A stretch of DNA of 64,000 nt from Diplosphaera chodatii (Eukaryota > Chlorophyta > Trebouxiophyceae > Prasiolales > Stichococcaceae). The DNA is taken from NCBI GenBank assembly GCA_032358165.1, contig JAALGY010000021.1:1426001-1490000 (forward strand). The letters are read 5' to 3'. Below, piece by piece: positions 44,624-58,100 of this stretch (position 1 is its first letter; the number at the start of each line of letters is the position of its first letter). The position numbers and the translations under genes were made by a program. The notes under the pieces are model-generated. The model was not told the origin of the DNA, did not search any database, and was given only the letters and a program-made list of their open reading frames with translations.

Positions 44624-46519
44624 TCAGGGCCCCGTCTGCATGCGGTCCCCGGCCTCCTGCGCCGCCAGCATGCTGAGGAACGGCGCCCGCAGCATGTGCG
44701 CCAGCGCTACACCCTCCTGTACAAGGGGGGAGAAGCTGGGACTCGCAGCGATGGTACAGGTGCAGATGACCAGGTCATGCGGCTGATGTGGCTCGCTGCG
44801 ACATAGACACATTCTATCTCGGTTGACAAAACTGTCTGGTCAACCCCCACCCCACCTGCACAGCCAGATCCACCGCTGCTGTGACGGACTCCGCATGGAT
44901 CGGCAGCTGCAGCGCCGCCAGCGCCCTGACAGCATTCGCCGCCCGCGCGACCGCCTGCCGCTGCTCCGGGGTGGCCGGCTCTGGCGACGCGGCGGCTGAC
45001 AATGCTGCATCGTCTGCTAGTTGCTGCGCTGCCGGCGGCAGGTCTGCCGCTGCGGGCTTTGGCCGCCAGGGCGCGATCCACACCGCGCCGTTGACGCCGA
45101 ATATGATGTCCACATCCAGGGCCTACGGGACAAATGGACAACCGGCTCAGGCGCATTTGCCTTCTAATGGTGGCATACATGTAGGGTGATGGTCAGGTCT
45201 GTGGCTATGCAAGTCTGCAGTCGGCTAGGCCCAACACACCAGCCACAGTGTTGCAAGCAGTGCGCACCTCCAGCGCCACAAAATGCTGCTTCTGCCGCTT
45301 GATGAGGTTGTGCTGCACCTGCACCAGCTGTCCCCCCGCCAGCTGCAACGGCGGTGCCCACGCCATCAGCACACTTGTGATGTAGCGAAAATGAGGTGGG
45401 AACGCCCAAGAGGCTTGCAGTATCCATGCCCTGTGTTCCCTGGATCAATGCTGCTGTGCCTGCAGTGCGTGATGCAGGGGCGTCTGCGGGGCCGTGCCCG
45501 TACCTTGCCGTACTTGAGGCTGCGGGTGTGCAGCGCCACTGCGCCGTCCGCGTAGAAGGACTGCACCTCCGCGCTGATGAGGTCCCCCTCCCCGTACAGC
45601 TGCCGCATGTTCAGCTCGTCTTCCGCCGTCCGCCGCCGCTGCAGTTTGGACATTGGCAAAGACCGTTGGAAGTGTCACGACAGCCGCATGCGCCACACCA
45701 CACCAAAGTCCTGCTGTGCACCAAAGCCAGCATGGCCGCAGCGCCTCTCCCACATACGTGTCAGCATAGGCAGGCTACAGGTACCGGCGGTGGGAATACA
45801 GGTGTGGGAATCTAGGTGCAGCACCTGGATGCCGCCGGGCAGGTTGACGGCCGACAGCATCAGGATGGCGGCCTGCTGCGCGGCGACATCCACCTTCCAC
45901 CGCTTCCCGGCAACGTCCGTCACGCGGCCGACCACCACGTCGCCCAGCTCAGCCACGTAGCGGCTGGACAGCGGCCGCACCGACACCAGCTTGTTGACGC
46001 GCTGCAGGGGCGCACAGGCACAATCGGCGACAGGCGTGAACACGGCCCTGCAGCCAGGCTGCCGGGGCCCCGCTGCGTTCTGTCGTGACGACGGGCGAGG
46101 TTGCGGCCTGAGCCACGCTCGTTTTTGCGCCGACCAAGGGCTGACACTCGTGCACAGCCGCACAGCCGCACCTCTATCACGCCACACAGGGTGGCCATGA
46201 GCTTGCCGTCGACCACCTGCGTGCCATGCCCCCTGCATAAAACTGACAACGATCAGCAGGTTTCAGTTTGTCAAGCGCACCGTACAGTGAGTTGATGCTG
46301 GGCACCATGCAATGCAGCACAGCAGGTTGCGCTCACGCCCAGACTGCCGCACCGCAGGAAGCCATCTTGCATAGATGTGTCGATGATGTCGCCCACGCAC
46401 GCGTAGGACGTCTCGGGCAGCACGTCAGACAGCCCTGCTGACTCCAGAGCCGCCGCTGTCAGTGCCTCTGGGCCTCGCTCCTCTGCCGCTTGCATCGTCA
46501 CATGCGGCGCGGCTTGCAT
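44624..46519 (-). CDS. RRP4: Exosome complex RNA-binding subunit RRP4
   Basis: RRP4 is a cap subunit of the RNA exosome, carrying S1 and KH RNA-binding domains. ATG 46519 gives [35 protein letters not shown] is the N-terminal domain. [20 protein letters not shown] (~46170-46230, read in two pieces) and [21 protein letters not shown] start the S1 domain. [17 protein letters not shown] and [14 protein letters not shown] follow. [26 protein letters not shown] and SDG-type [11 protein letters not shown] (~45506-45650) are nearly identical to the family consensus. [10 protein letters not shown] and LIKRQKQHF come next, then the KH-type [14 protein letters not shown] (~45070-45110). The C-terminus [20 protein letters not shown] ends QTGP and TGA at 44624. 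The Ala/Pro-rich insertion after the KH block is longer than usual. Confidence 0.93.
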
Positions 46520-47235
46520 GATGCAGCAGCAGACGCCGGGTGTCAATCAAGCATCCCGCTCAGCGTCACATGCTGCTTCACTGCGTCGTCTGCGCCACTG
46601 CCTAATAGCGCTACCTGACGAGGCTCTGAAGTATGCTTGTTGCTTTCGACAGTGTCAACCTCGAGGTGCAGATCGACTTCGTAGCAGCGGCTTCGTCAAA
46701 AGACCAGCCTCGGGTATGACTCACGTGTTTGAATATGACAGTAAGTGATCAGTGCAAAGTAAAGACCCATGTGTATCAAGATGGAGCATGACATGCATGC
46801 AGAGCAGCAGCCGCAGCCCCCCTGTGGCAGCTGTGCTGTCAGGACCTCAGAAGCTCAGCATCGTTTGCACCTGAACAGTGCGTGCAGAGTTGATGGTGAT
46901 GTTGATGTTGGGCTATGGTAATCCACAAGCACATGGCCATGTATCTTGCTGCTCCCTGTGACCTGTTGACTTGCGCACTATTGTATAACAAAGCCGCATC
47001 TGTGAGCTGCCAGTCACAACCATCCAGAACCAGTAAAACACTGTCGTATCAAGCGCTGTGTCAATGTGCTGCTCTTCCTGGTTCACTGCTGAAACTTGTC
47101 TCGCGATCACTCGCACACACCCTCTGAGACTCAGCAGTGTGTACATGGTTGCAGCGGCACATGGCATGCTGCCGGCTTGCAAGCTCCTGGGCACAAGACT
47201 AGTGCTTTTGAACGTCTTTCCTCCTATCACGCCGG
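46520..47235. other. Intergenic region
   Basis: 716 AT-rich bases between the RRP4 start and the stop of the acyltransferase (same strand). It should contain the RRP4 promoter and the upstream gene's 3' untranslated region. No coding block or repeat was recognised. Confidence 0.5.
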
Positions 47236-50200
47236 TCACAAGCTTGGCTGGAGGCTATGCTGGCTTCGTTGCATTATCGCCATCATGTGCCGCACGCGCT
47301 CCTGCGCATACTCTGCCGCTGACACGGCCGTACGCTGCAACATCGAGGTGCCTGCGGGTGGGGCGCCTGAGCGCAGTGACGCCGCCGCCATCATGCCGCC
47401 ACTCTCGACAGGCAGGCGTGGCACCGCCGCGGGGCTGTACATGTTGTAAGCAGCAGCCGCTGAAGTAGCTGGAGTAGCGGCCGCAGCAAACGCCGCCGCC
47501 GCTTGCGACTGCGCCACCAGAGATGGCAGGCCGGCCGCCTGCGAGGATGGCATAGCTGTCTAATCACAGATACCTGATCAGTTGCCAATCATCAGCTCGC
47601 CTGTCCAAGAACTCAGCACGAGCTCAGCAGGAGCTGCCTGCACACCTGTCGCAGGCTGGGCAGCCATGAGTGGGTGTCTGCGTCCAGCTCATCCTCGATC
47701 ATGGGCAGCAGGTGGGCCTCGTCCAGCATCGCAGCCGCCGTCGGCGCTGGCACCGGAGCGCCATCCAACTGGGCCTGCGTAGTGCACACGCGACGCATGA
47801 CCGACCACACACAAAGCAACCCCTACTCGAGCTCCCCACATCCCAACAAGGGGCACCGGGGGCTTGGCACAGACACCAAACCCAAGCCTGCGCCGCATCA
47901 CACGAATGGGCCTGCTCTGTTGTAGCGCACCTTCAGTGAGGTGAGGGAGTCGGCGATGCGGGCGGTGATGCTGCGGTACAGGCGCGCGTCCGGCCACCGC
48001 TCCGCAGCCGCCTGCCGCAGCAGGTCGGCTACCGGCACCGGGTCACCCACCAAGATGCGCACCTGCAACATGCCACATCCACCGGTGAGAACGAGACTTC
48101 ACGAACGAAGTGTTGTATCAGGACGGCAGGCACTACAAGATTGTGTTGTCCGGCCGGTTGATGATCGTCAGGCAGATCCAGCACAAGACATGGTCCACTA
48201 CTATATCCAATTGCACCACGGCTGGCTGCACACATGTCGCCACTTTTGCGAGATGCCCAGCGCACCTCCTGCCCGGGCACTGGGAAGCTGGAGCCACGTG
48301 GCATGACATTCTCCATGCCGACATGGGCGATGGGCAGCACCACCGGCGCCGCCTCGCACGCCGCCACCAGCCGCCCCACCCCCGACCTGCGTCCAGTCAC
48401 GTGTTTGCCTTGGTGCCGCTCAAAGCACTGCCAGCAAGGCAGACCAGCCTTGGGTCGCGTTGCAAGCCAGCAGGGCGTGACAGTAGCAGCCTCAAACGTG
48501 CTGCAGTCCTCAACAGTTATCTCCAGTGTTGGTGTGATCTGTTGCCATCCGCACAGCGGGCGGGCCTCACCGCAGCTGGCCCAGCGAGCGGCCGTCGGGG
48601 GAGCGGGTGCCCTCGGGGAAGATGTGCACCCAGTCGCCCGCCGCCAGCCGCTGCTCCGCCGCCCGCATGCCCGGCTGGTCCATGCCCCTGCCCCGCTCCA
48701 CCGGCAGCGTCTGCCGGCACAACAGGGTTGATATACATGTCAACAAGGTTGACGTTGTTTCATGATGGCAGCCAATACAGCAGCGATAAGGTGCAGACGG
48801 TAGAGCGCTCGGCCTGCAGGTTGAGTCATCTGTTGTGCGTGATGGGAGTGGGCTGCACCTGCCCCGCGCGGAAGAAGGCGCCCATGAGGCCGTTCTTGAA
48901 GCAGCGGTCCGTGGCGCACAGCGACCAGCGCATGCCGCCCTTCTCGAACACGCTGCAGCATGCCAGGCTTGTCACTGGCCGCCACATGAGACACGACGGT
49001 CGACGATGAGATCACAGCGCCACAGGCACATGGCGCAGTAGTCAACCGAGCAGCAGGCAATGGGCATGCCAGGCATGTGGCGGCTGTCTGCAACACCTGC
49101 GGAAGGGCGTGAGCGCCGCCAGCAGCAGCGGATCGTCCATCGCTGCCACGTGGTTGCTGACTGTGATGAGGGGCTGCCCTGCTGGACGTGCCTACAGATC
49201 ATGACGATTGGTCTTTTGTCCCATGTGTCAGACGCAGCTCGGTATCATTTAACGCCTGGCGCTTTTGACACTCACTCAACCGCGAGTATGTCAGGGCATC
49301 TCAGCAAAAAGTCCGGTCTGAGCATCCCCAAATTTGCTAAAGAGGAGGAGTCTTGGGCCTTTCTTTGATCTACCTGTGCTGCAGTGAGCGCCGCTTGGCC
49401 TTCAATGGTGGTGCGAGACAGCCCCTGCATGAAGATCTTTGCTGCCGCCGCCACGCTGCCCAGCACCAACACCTGCAGCAATGGACAATGATCTTCAGTA
49501 AGCATTGTAAGCTGCCCTCACTTTCATTGTCATTGCAGTGCATGTCTACAAGATTGGCAACCGCAAGCATGCGCCATGCCTGTGCGCACAATCAGGCCAT
49601 TAGGGTTCGCCTCAGTGCCATTAGACCCAGCCAGTAGAGGCATTCTGGCCGTTGATTCTGATCTACACAGCAGCAGCATGCATTGCTGACTGTACCCGCA
49701 GGGGGCCGTCGCGGCCCAGGACCTCCGCCTCGGGGGTGCGGGAGCCCGCCGCCTGCAGGCCCCGCCGCCGCAGGCTGTGGTACGCCGACCGCAGCCGCGC
49801 CGCCCGCGCCGACCCCATCTCCCGGATGCTGTCCTTGGCGCTGTCCTTCGCATCACGCAGCCGCGCCACCTGCAGATCCCACTGGCACGCCTCTCAAGCC
49901 AGCCCAGGTTGTGCCCTGGTGCGGCAACACCAGGCCGTGCGCCGTCCACTGCCAGTCCGGTGGCACAGGTCAGGCATGCGTGGTTGCTGAACCAGCTCCT
50001 GGCGGGCATGACCATCGTGTGGGCAAGGCAGCGGCCATGCCTGGTCTCGGAGGCGGGCAAACGCCCGGCGCGGGTCCCGCTGCACGCGGTCTGTCTGCCT
50101 TGATATCCGCACAATGATGCGCTCCCTCGCCTGCGGTGCGCTGGCCAGAGTGGCGGTCGCACACAGTGGTCAGTAGCATGACATGCAGCTGGGTCACTGC

Positions 50201-50392
50201 TCAGTGCACACCAGCGAGTGACCCCGGGAACGCGCAGCGCTGAGCAAGTCACGACTGACGATGTTTGCTCACGTGCTGCAGTGCGGCAGCGGACTCCTCG
50301 GAGGCGGGCGCGCCAGATGTGCGCATCTTGCTGGTCCGCAGCAGTTGACGATACGCTGCCACCCCCATCATCGCCATCTCATGCGACGGCAT
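47236..50392 (-). CDS. Tafazzin-like phospholipid/lysophospholipid acyltransferase
   Basis: A PlsC-type acyltransferase. ATG 50392 begins MPSHEMAMMGVAAYRQLL. Basic helical exons follow (RERIIVRISRQTDRVQRD, RLRSAYHSLRRRGL), then VLVLGSVAAAAKIFMQGLS. The catalytic HX4D motif is ITVSNHVAAMDDPLLLAAL (~49115-49170). GMRWSLCATDRCFKNGLMGAFF matches tafazzin. The next exon has GDWVHIFPEGTRS (~48610-48650), the glycerol-3-phosphate binding motif. VGRLVAACEAAPVVLPIAHVG (~48310-48370) and VRILVGDPVPV follow. An added acidic C-terminal part (MIEDELDADTHSW) and a Met/Ala/Ser-rich tail end at TGA 47236. The long N-terminal extension resembles the plant At3g05510 type more than short tafazzin. The likely role is acyl-chain remodelling of organelle lipids such as cardiolipin; this is inferred. 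Confidence 0.85.
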
Positions 50393-51031
50393 GATGCACA
50401 GCTACGCCTGGAATGTGGTGAGCGGTGTGGACTCAGTCAACAGCTCCGGGCTGTTGTGCCATTGCTGCGCATGGAGACTCGGGACCCTGCACACTAACGG
50501 GTTGCTGCCGTTTGATCACAAGATGTCGAGCTCTACGATAATGAAGCTAGCATCAGGCGACTGCGACTTCTGAGTAGAGAGGCAGAAACACGACGGTCGC
50601 AATATGCTGCCAGGGCGGAGTGTTCGAGAGGGCTTTGCTGGGTAGTACTTGCCAAAGCAGCAGGTTAGGGCTGCAGGCGGGAGATGTTAGCAGCAAACGG
50701 ACATGAGCTATTCAGAGATGCTACTTCAGGACTTGCAAGCAGCTTCTGTGGCAATAACTCTTGTTTCCTGACTCGGTAACTAAACCACGACTTCCTTGAA
50801 GTGCGTCCTGCACTTCGCCAAGTCAGCATTGTCTCAGCTTCGCCCAGGTACAGCTTTTGCTGACGTTGTGCATGCGGCCTAAACTCATCGTGCAACATCA
50901 TCGGTACATCTGTAGATCGTGCTGCACCGCAAGCGGCACCGTCGCGTCCTTGGCCTCATCGTTGCGTAACGACTTGCACATCCATTTCGAAGACAGAGGA
51001 ACAGAAGAAGCTCGCCACGCCGGATCGCAGC
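50393..51031. promoter_or_regulatory. Divergent promoter region, acyltransferase (-) / PYROXD1-like (+)
   Basis: 639 bases between two divergent ATGs. No TATA box, repeat or coding exon was recognised. Confidence 0.5.
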
Positions 51032-54000
51032 ATGACGAGGGGCGAGCATGCCAATGGACACAGCGGCAGACAGCTGGTGGTGCTCGGGGGCGGGGTGGCT
51101 GGCGTCTGCTGCGCCCAGGAGCTGTGCCGCATATGCCCAGACGCGGGTGTCACACTCATCAGCGCTGACGCCGTGGTTAAGGTATGTGCAAGCGCAGGAA
51201 CACAGACTGTGCTACGTTGGGAGGTCGACTGCTGCTGGTGTCAGCATTGCATCCGTTTTCGTGTATCCAACATCCCCTACGACGGCTGCGCATAAGCTGG
51301 CAGGGCGTGGGGGAAGTTAGGCGGCTAACGAAGAATCTGGAGGAGGTGTCGCTGCGGCTGCAAGGCCTGGACGACATGCAGCGCTCGAACATGAAAGCTG
51401 TCCACGGAAAGGCAGCCAGAATTGACACAGCCAGACAGGCATGGCGCCACTGTCTGTAAGCACTCCGGCGCATGCTGCTGTAGTAACACTAAACCCTGAC
51501 GCATACCTCAAATACTTCTTGTCCCCTACGCAGCGTGTGTGTCTGACGGATGGCCAACAGATACCATACAGTCAGCTGTGCATCTGCACTGGAGCAGAGC
51601 CGAAGGTGGGACTGTCACGTTGGCAAACCGCCAATGCATGCTGTATGCATCATACCTTCTTCTCGTGGTCCAGCTTGTTGACGCTGGAGACTGTTTGTTG
51701 CACGTGCAGAAGGTGGTACAGCATGAGAACGTTATAGCTCTGAGGGACCGGGACAGTGTACAGGTAGGCAGCTAGTCCTGGTCACCTGGCAATGCCACGA
51801 TGCCACCGTCCTCAGCAGCATGGCAGAGCATGGCTACCATCCGAGCACCGGTCTGCGCTGCATGCAGGACATGCACAAGCGGCTGCAGTCAGCGCGGCGC
51901 GTCATGGTCGTTGGCAATGGTGGCATCGCCCTTGAGCTTGTGTGAGGATCCCTTGCCCCAGATGCCACTTCACTGTCACTGAGCGCAGTACAGACTGGCG
52001 AATGCTGTGGTAGAGAGCATGTGCAGTGGCCTGGCGTTTCTTGGATCACCTGGGTGCAGAAGCTGCACAGGTTCACTCGGTGACGGCATGTATCAACCCG
52101 ACGAACTTGCAGGCACGCGCTCAGGACCGTGAAGCTGGTGTGGGCGGTGCGAAACAGCCACATCGGCGACGCCTTCTTCGACCTGGACGCCGCCGCCTTC
52201 CTGTTCTCAGAGATCGACAGCGATGCAGATGCGGCGTCCCACCCCAGCCATGGCAGCCTCGACTTGCAGGTCCGTACCCTGGACGCCTCCGTTTCAGCGC
52301 AGCCAAGCTGACCCAGCAGGTCTGCTCCCACAGCCTGGTGGGGACGCAGCTGGGATGGCGATACGCAAGTCCCAAGCCCACTCGTGGCGTCCTATGCACT
52401 GTGCTTCACTGCAAGCAACCCAGCGCGCATACGCATGCAGCGGTGTCACCGCCCGATGTGATGTGATCGTGCAGAACGGGGGTGATGAGGAGGGCAAGCG
52501 GCACGGCGGCAACGCTCTGCCGCGCATGCGGGCGCTGCACCGCTCCGGCAGCACCAGCTTCACCCAGCGGCAGGTGCGACCTGGCCCCACAGCCCTGCAA
52601 TCGAGCGGCCTCCAGGGAGGCATTGCAGCCGGGAACCGCGGAGCCCCTCCCTGTGCTGAACGCCTTGCTGATGGAAGCCTTGCCGGTGGAAGTCTGGGCG
52701 AGCGTGGGGCAAGCCTAAACCCCTTGGTGGTGCACCCTCCAGAATCAGTGCCATCTGCCACTGCAGGGGTGGCGAGGGGAGGACGGCGACCCGGGCATGG
52801 GCCGCGCCGTGGGCCCCGACTGGACAGACAGCCTGGCGGCGTACGGCGGCACCAGCCCAGCCGGGCTGCAGCTCGAGTGCAACTGCGAGGTGTCGGCGCT
52901 GGTGCGGCTTCACAGCGCCTCCCACCTCGGCGGTCGTTGATATCCTTCGGCTGAGCTTGTTCGACATGGTCACGCGGTTGCCTGGTAGGTTTCAGGTGCA
53001 GGCATGGCTGCAGCAGGCAACTGCTGCTGCGCAGGTGGGAGCCAGCGAGGACCCGGCGGAGGACGCACAGCAGTGGCCGCTGCACGTGCGGCTCAGCAAC
53101 GGCGCGGTGCACGGCGTCGACTTCGTGGTGTCCGCCACCGGCGTCGCGCCCTCCACCGCCTGGCTGCCCGCGGAGCTGCGGCGCGACCCCGAGTCAGTGC
53201 TCCTCCACTTCCTCCTTCCTGCAGCACCTGGGCAGCCAATGATGCCACGACTCACCCCCACCATGACCACCTCGCAAGCGGTATCCGAGTGCTGTGCCAG
53301 CGGACGTACCAGCAGACGTCTCGTCGTCTGTCGGGTGAGCCTCACGCAGCGTGTGCAGGGATGGTGGCATTGTCATCGACGAGCAGATGCGCACATCTTC
53401 GCCTGCCATCTTTGCGGCCGGCGACGTGTGCTGCGCCAAAGCACTCGAGCAGGCGTCAGCGCACTGGTTCCAAATGCGGCTATGGACGCAGGTGATGGCT
53501 GAAACTTGCAAAATGTGCGCAAAGCTGGTGAACATGCATTTTGCGCACACATGTGTCTGCAGGGTTGGACACAGGATCATGGCCTGGCTGTGTCCTGACC
53601 AGCACCAGATTTTCGACCGGTGGTGCTGCAGATCTGTATGCAGGCAAGGATCATGGGCACATATGCAGCGCAGTGCATGCACAACGCCATGGCAGCAGAG
53701 GACGACCGGCTGGAGGCCGGCCTCAACTTTGAGCTGTTCACGCACGTAACCCGCTTCTATGGGAAGAAGGTAAGTGTGGTTGCGGTGCTGCCTACATAGT
53801 TTGCATTATACCCCACCTTCGAAGCGTGCTCTGTAGCAGATAACATGCGCTGCAATTAGCTGCACAGCACAGACAGCTTACACCACCAGCTTGTGCATGG
53901 TACAGGTCATCCTGCTGGGGCTGTACAATGGGCAGCGGCTAGATGCGGAGCCAAGCCGGGACATCGTGACCTACGCCCGCAGCGTCGAGGTGCAAGCCAG

Positions 54001-54443
54001 CAAAGCCGACTGAATTTGTGCCCGCCAACACGATCCTATGGAGGTGCTGACCTAAGGCAGGTCGTGTTGTCCTGCAGGGGCCAGACAGCACGTTTGTGCG
54101 GGTGCTGCTGCTGCGCGGGCGGATGCAGGCGCGTGTCGCAGCACTGCTGCCCAGCTGCTCGAGTGTGCAGCACGCCTGCTGTTTCGTGCACCTAGCCACT
54201 CCCTGACATTTAAGTGCCGTTTCTTTGTTGCATGAGATGGTGGAATACTAGGCCGTTCCGCGTGTTCCGCTATGAGCAGGGGGTGTGAGCAAAGCGCGCC
54301 GCTGCCTGCAGGGCGCGGTGCTGATCGGGGACACCGACCTGGAGGAGACGTTCGAGAACTTGATCCTGGCGCAGCTGGACCTGTCCAGCTACGGCCCCAG
54401 CCTGCTGGACCCCGACGCTGAGCTGGACCACATCTTTGACTGA
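51032..54443 (+). CDS. PYROXD1: PYROXD1-like FAD/NAD(P) pyridine nucleotide-disulfide oxidoreductase
   Basis: PYROXD1 is a flavoprotein; the animal form protects the tRNA ligase complex from oxidation. ATG 51032 is followed by [17 protein letters not shown], the FAD-binding GxGxxG. Then [47 protein letters not shown] and the second Rossmann [13 protein letters not shown] (~51902-51940). Family-specific blocks are [19 protein letters not shown] (~52138-52194), [19 protein letters not shown] (in part), [21 protein letters not shown] (in part), [22 protein letters not shown] (in part, ~53358-53423) and [14 protein letters not shown]. The end is [19 protein letters not shown]...DHIFD and TGA at 54441. 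No CxxC redox pair sits beside the FAD motif, as is normal for this family. The intron 51439-51533 seems to use a GC donor (CAG|GCATGG). Confidence 0.9.
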
Positions 54444-55165
54444 GCAGTGGGGGCGGGTGCCCGTTTCCGGCGGCAGGACGTGGAGCGTCCCTGCTGGCCA
54501 TCGCGAGCTTTTAGCAGCACAGTGGGTGCGCCCGGCAGGGCCTCATCGGCTGGCGGGTACTCATCCCTGGCCTCAACGACCAGGCCACAGCTGTTGGCGA
54601 CCCCTGCAGGAAACATAGCACCTACGCAGCTGGGTGGGTAGCTTTTTCAGGGTGGCTGCAACATCTCACGACATGGCATTACCTAGTGCAGACGCAGCAT
54701 CAACAGGGCCCAAAGGCTTGGGTGGGCTTGGGCTTGCGTTGCCAGGCAGGCGGCGTCAGATCTGAAGAGAGTGGCAGCACGTGGTTGCATGGCGCACAGG
54801 ATCGGTCCCCAGTGTGCCATGGTCTGACAACCTAGTCATCGAGCAGAGGGCAGCAAACATATCGGATTGCACAGCGATGGAACGTGATCAGATCAGGATG
54901 GCGTGAAGTACTGAAGTGGGGCACTGCTGGGTTGGTTGCTTTTTCGTGCTGGTGCAGTAGAGTTGACCCAGTTCTTTGTGTTCGTCAGCTCGCTCCAAAT
55001 TTAGGTTTGAGCTTTCATCACTGTCAACCCTATGGTGATATTCTGGTATACGGTATTGCCAGCCCTGCAGTTTCCTGCCAAATGTCCAAGGTCGCCTCAG
55101 CCCACACCATCAGCAAGTAGTGAGGATGTCATGAGGATCTTGTGCAGGTCGATGCCTCGAGCATG
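54444..55165. other. Intergenic, convergent 3' ends
   Basis: 722 bases between the PYROXD1 stop (+) and the probable channel stop (-). No coding block or repeat was found; it presumably holds two 3' untranslated regions. Confidence 0.55.
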
Positions 55166-58100
55166 TCAGAGAGCAAAGTACCCCTGCTTCGCAACCCGCG
55201 GACCAAACCTCGAAAATGGCAGCATGCTGTGCAGGTAGCCATGCGGCCGCTCAGGCTCACATTTGTGAGCAGGAAATTTGCTGCTGCCGGCTGCTGGGTC
55301 TTCTGGCTCCTTTGGCGCCTTGGCTACCCGGTTGTGCCTCAGCGCATTTACCCGCTTCCGGGCATTGTGGCGGCGCAGGCACGCCTGCAAAAAAGCTGCA
55401 AACTGTCGACTGGCCAGCTGAAATGTCTTTGCTGCAGTACATCAGATACCTGGCGGCTGCCGTGCTGCTTGTCATTGCCGGCATGAACCTCCACATGCGC
55501 TGTGCCCATGGAACGTCAGCACCAGTGCCGAAGTAGGTGCGCACCTGGATGTGGGTAGTTGCGCCCACACGTGCGATGTCCACAACCTGCGGCTCTCGTT
55601 CGGCCCGCTCCTCATATGTCAGCGCCTGCAGCCAAGACCACCAGGTTTTGGCACTTTGGCACTGCATGGCATCATGTGGGAGGCAAGTTCACACTCAGGC
55701 ATGCAAGGGTTAGCAGCGCCGTCCGCCAGCAGCAGCCTTCAGCATGATGAACTGCACCATCCGGCACAGGCAGCATGCAGCAGGGATGCGAGCAGTGGAG
55801 GACGGCCCCCACCGAAAGGCCGAGGCGTGCGCGCAGCAGCATGTGCAGCGTCGCTCTGAAGGGCAGCCCCCGGGGCGATGCCGCTCGTAGCGACCATGCC
55901 TCCCACCTGCAACACCAAAAGCAACCCAGCCTGTGAGACTGATCTGAAACTTTGTTGGTCCCTTGACCGGTGCTGTGGTATTGGCGCTTGCCTGATCAGG
56001 CGCCACCAGCGGGGGGGCGGGCGGCGGAACCCCAATGGCGACCCCAGCTCGGTTACCAACTGCCGTAGCTGCCACGTCTGGATGAAGCCGCTGCCTGTCG
56101 GGTCCAGCTCTGACCACCTCCTCTGCATAACAATAACAGCCAGTCGTTTCTATATGCCATGTGTTGCGAACCATGGTACGACCCTTCAAGCGCCAGCAAG
56201 TGGCTTCAAATGAAGCTCGGGCACACACTCAAGGCTCGAAACTGTGCACACTGTCTTGCGGTGTGCACACCTGGAACTGCTGGAGGTGGCCCACGGTGAC
56301 AAGGGCGGTGTCGCTGACGACGAGGTCGTAGGACACATACTCCGCGGACACCGCCATGAACAGCGCCATGATGATGTTGGATGCGATCACCAGGAAGCTG
56401 CAGAAGTATATGGTGGCGCCCACCTGCCAGGACAGCAGCCACTGTCCGCTGCGACAATGCGAATATGGCATGCAGCAGAGTGCAGCAGGATCCTATGGTG
56501 TCATGGCGGGTAGCCGACCTGAAACCCGCAGTCGGAGGGCCGGCCATCTGCCGGCTTGGGGGTGCAGTGGGGCTCGGTCAGCTTGCAGTCGTTCATCAGC
56601 TGCCGCCAGCCCTCACCTGCCACCCCACAAAAACATGTGTCTGCTTGCCCTCGAGGCAAGGCAGTGGAACCGCACCGTATGCATGTGTACAAGTGCAGGG
56701 TAGTGCACACCCGGCACCAGTCACATCTGTGTTGACAGAAGCAATGGGCATAGACTTGTTACAGCTGCTGACGGTGATGTGGTGCATCGCCAAAGCGCAG
56801 GGCTTCCTGTGTGCCTTGTCACTCACTGGTCATGATCTGGAACAGCACGAGGAAGGTGTTGCCGAAGCTGCCGAAGTTGACCTGGCGGGTGATGCCGCCC
56901 GGCGTCCCCCGCCTCACAGCCGAAAACAGCTGCGTGCCCACCCCCGCATACATGCACATTGCCACGCCCATGAGCCCCGACACCTGCCACCACAGGCGGA
57001 AATGATTGGATCATGACCATGCTGGCAGACAGCCACCCTTTCTGGCTGGTGACGCACACCAGTGCGTCACAGGCTGGCAGCTGCGCAACTGGGTGCCAGC
57101 GCCCTGCGGACCTGCAGCGTGGCGGGCAGGGCGGCCATGATGGTGGAGGCCAGCGTCTGCAGGCCGCCGACGTAGCGCACCACCCGCAGGATGCGCGCAA
57201 ACTTGAATGGCCGCCCCACCACCTGCGCAGCAGCACGTGGTTGTCATTTCACGGCCGTGTTGCACGCGTCTGCTGTGCTGCCAGGCCTGGCAATGCACAC
57301 ATGTCAGCAGCTGCCAAGGTTCTCACATCCCAGGATATCGTGCCTGTACACACTGTCATGCATGTTGGTTTGCCATTAGCGCATCACTAGATGTCAAGCT
57401 GGCGATCACCTCCCTCGTCTCCCCCTTGTGCGTCATGACGGTTGCCAGGGAGCCCAGCACGATCACCGCCTCCGCGAGGTTCCAGGGGTTCCTCGCCCAC
57501 TGCCTGCAGCAGGATGCTAAATAGTTCAACATGCCAGTACATGAGCTGCTTGCCATGGACATCAGTCAGACGTGGCTGGCACCACCGGTGTAACCAAGGC
57601 CAGGACAAGAAAGTGCAGGCGCACTTGAGGGTACGCTCCTGCGCCATCTTCGCAAACATCTCAGCAGTGTACGCCAACACGAACAGCAGGTTGATGACCT
57701 GTGCAGACGAGCAGGCATTGAACGTGTGTCAGCCGCCTATGGCAAACCAACCCCCTTGGCCACCGCTTCTGCTGTGCGATGCTCGAACACCAGCATCTAC
57801 CTCCTTGCACTGCACCCAGCCTATCCTGTCCAGAAAGCACTGCTAAGGGCTCACCTCAAGTGCGGTGTGCCAGCCGCGCGGTTCAGCAGCCCAGCTGGTC
57901 ATCTGGAACATGGTGTTGAGCAGCACGACTGCCACCACAAGCGCAGGGAAGTGCCGCCAGTGGATTGCATCATAGCAGCGCCCCTGCGGGGGCACATGTA
58001 GAGCCCGTGAGGCTATGAGGCGAACGGTGCTGAGGACACGATGCGGCTTGCACGCCTGTTGCATGCGGAGGCTTGTATAACAGCTTTCATACCCGGGGAG

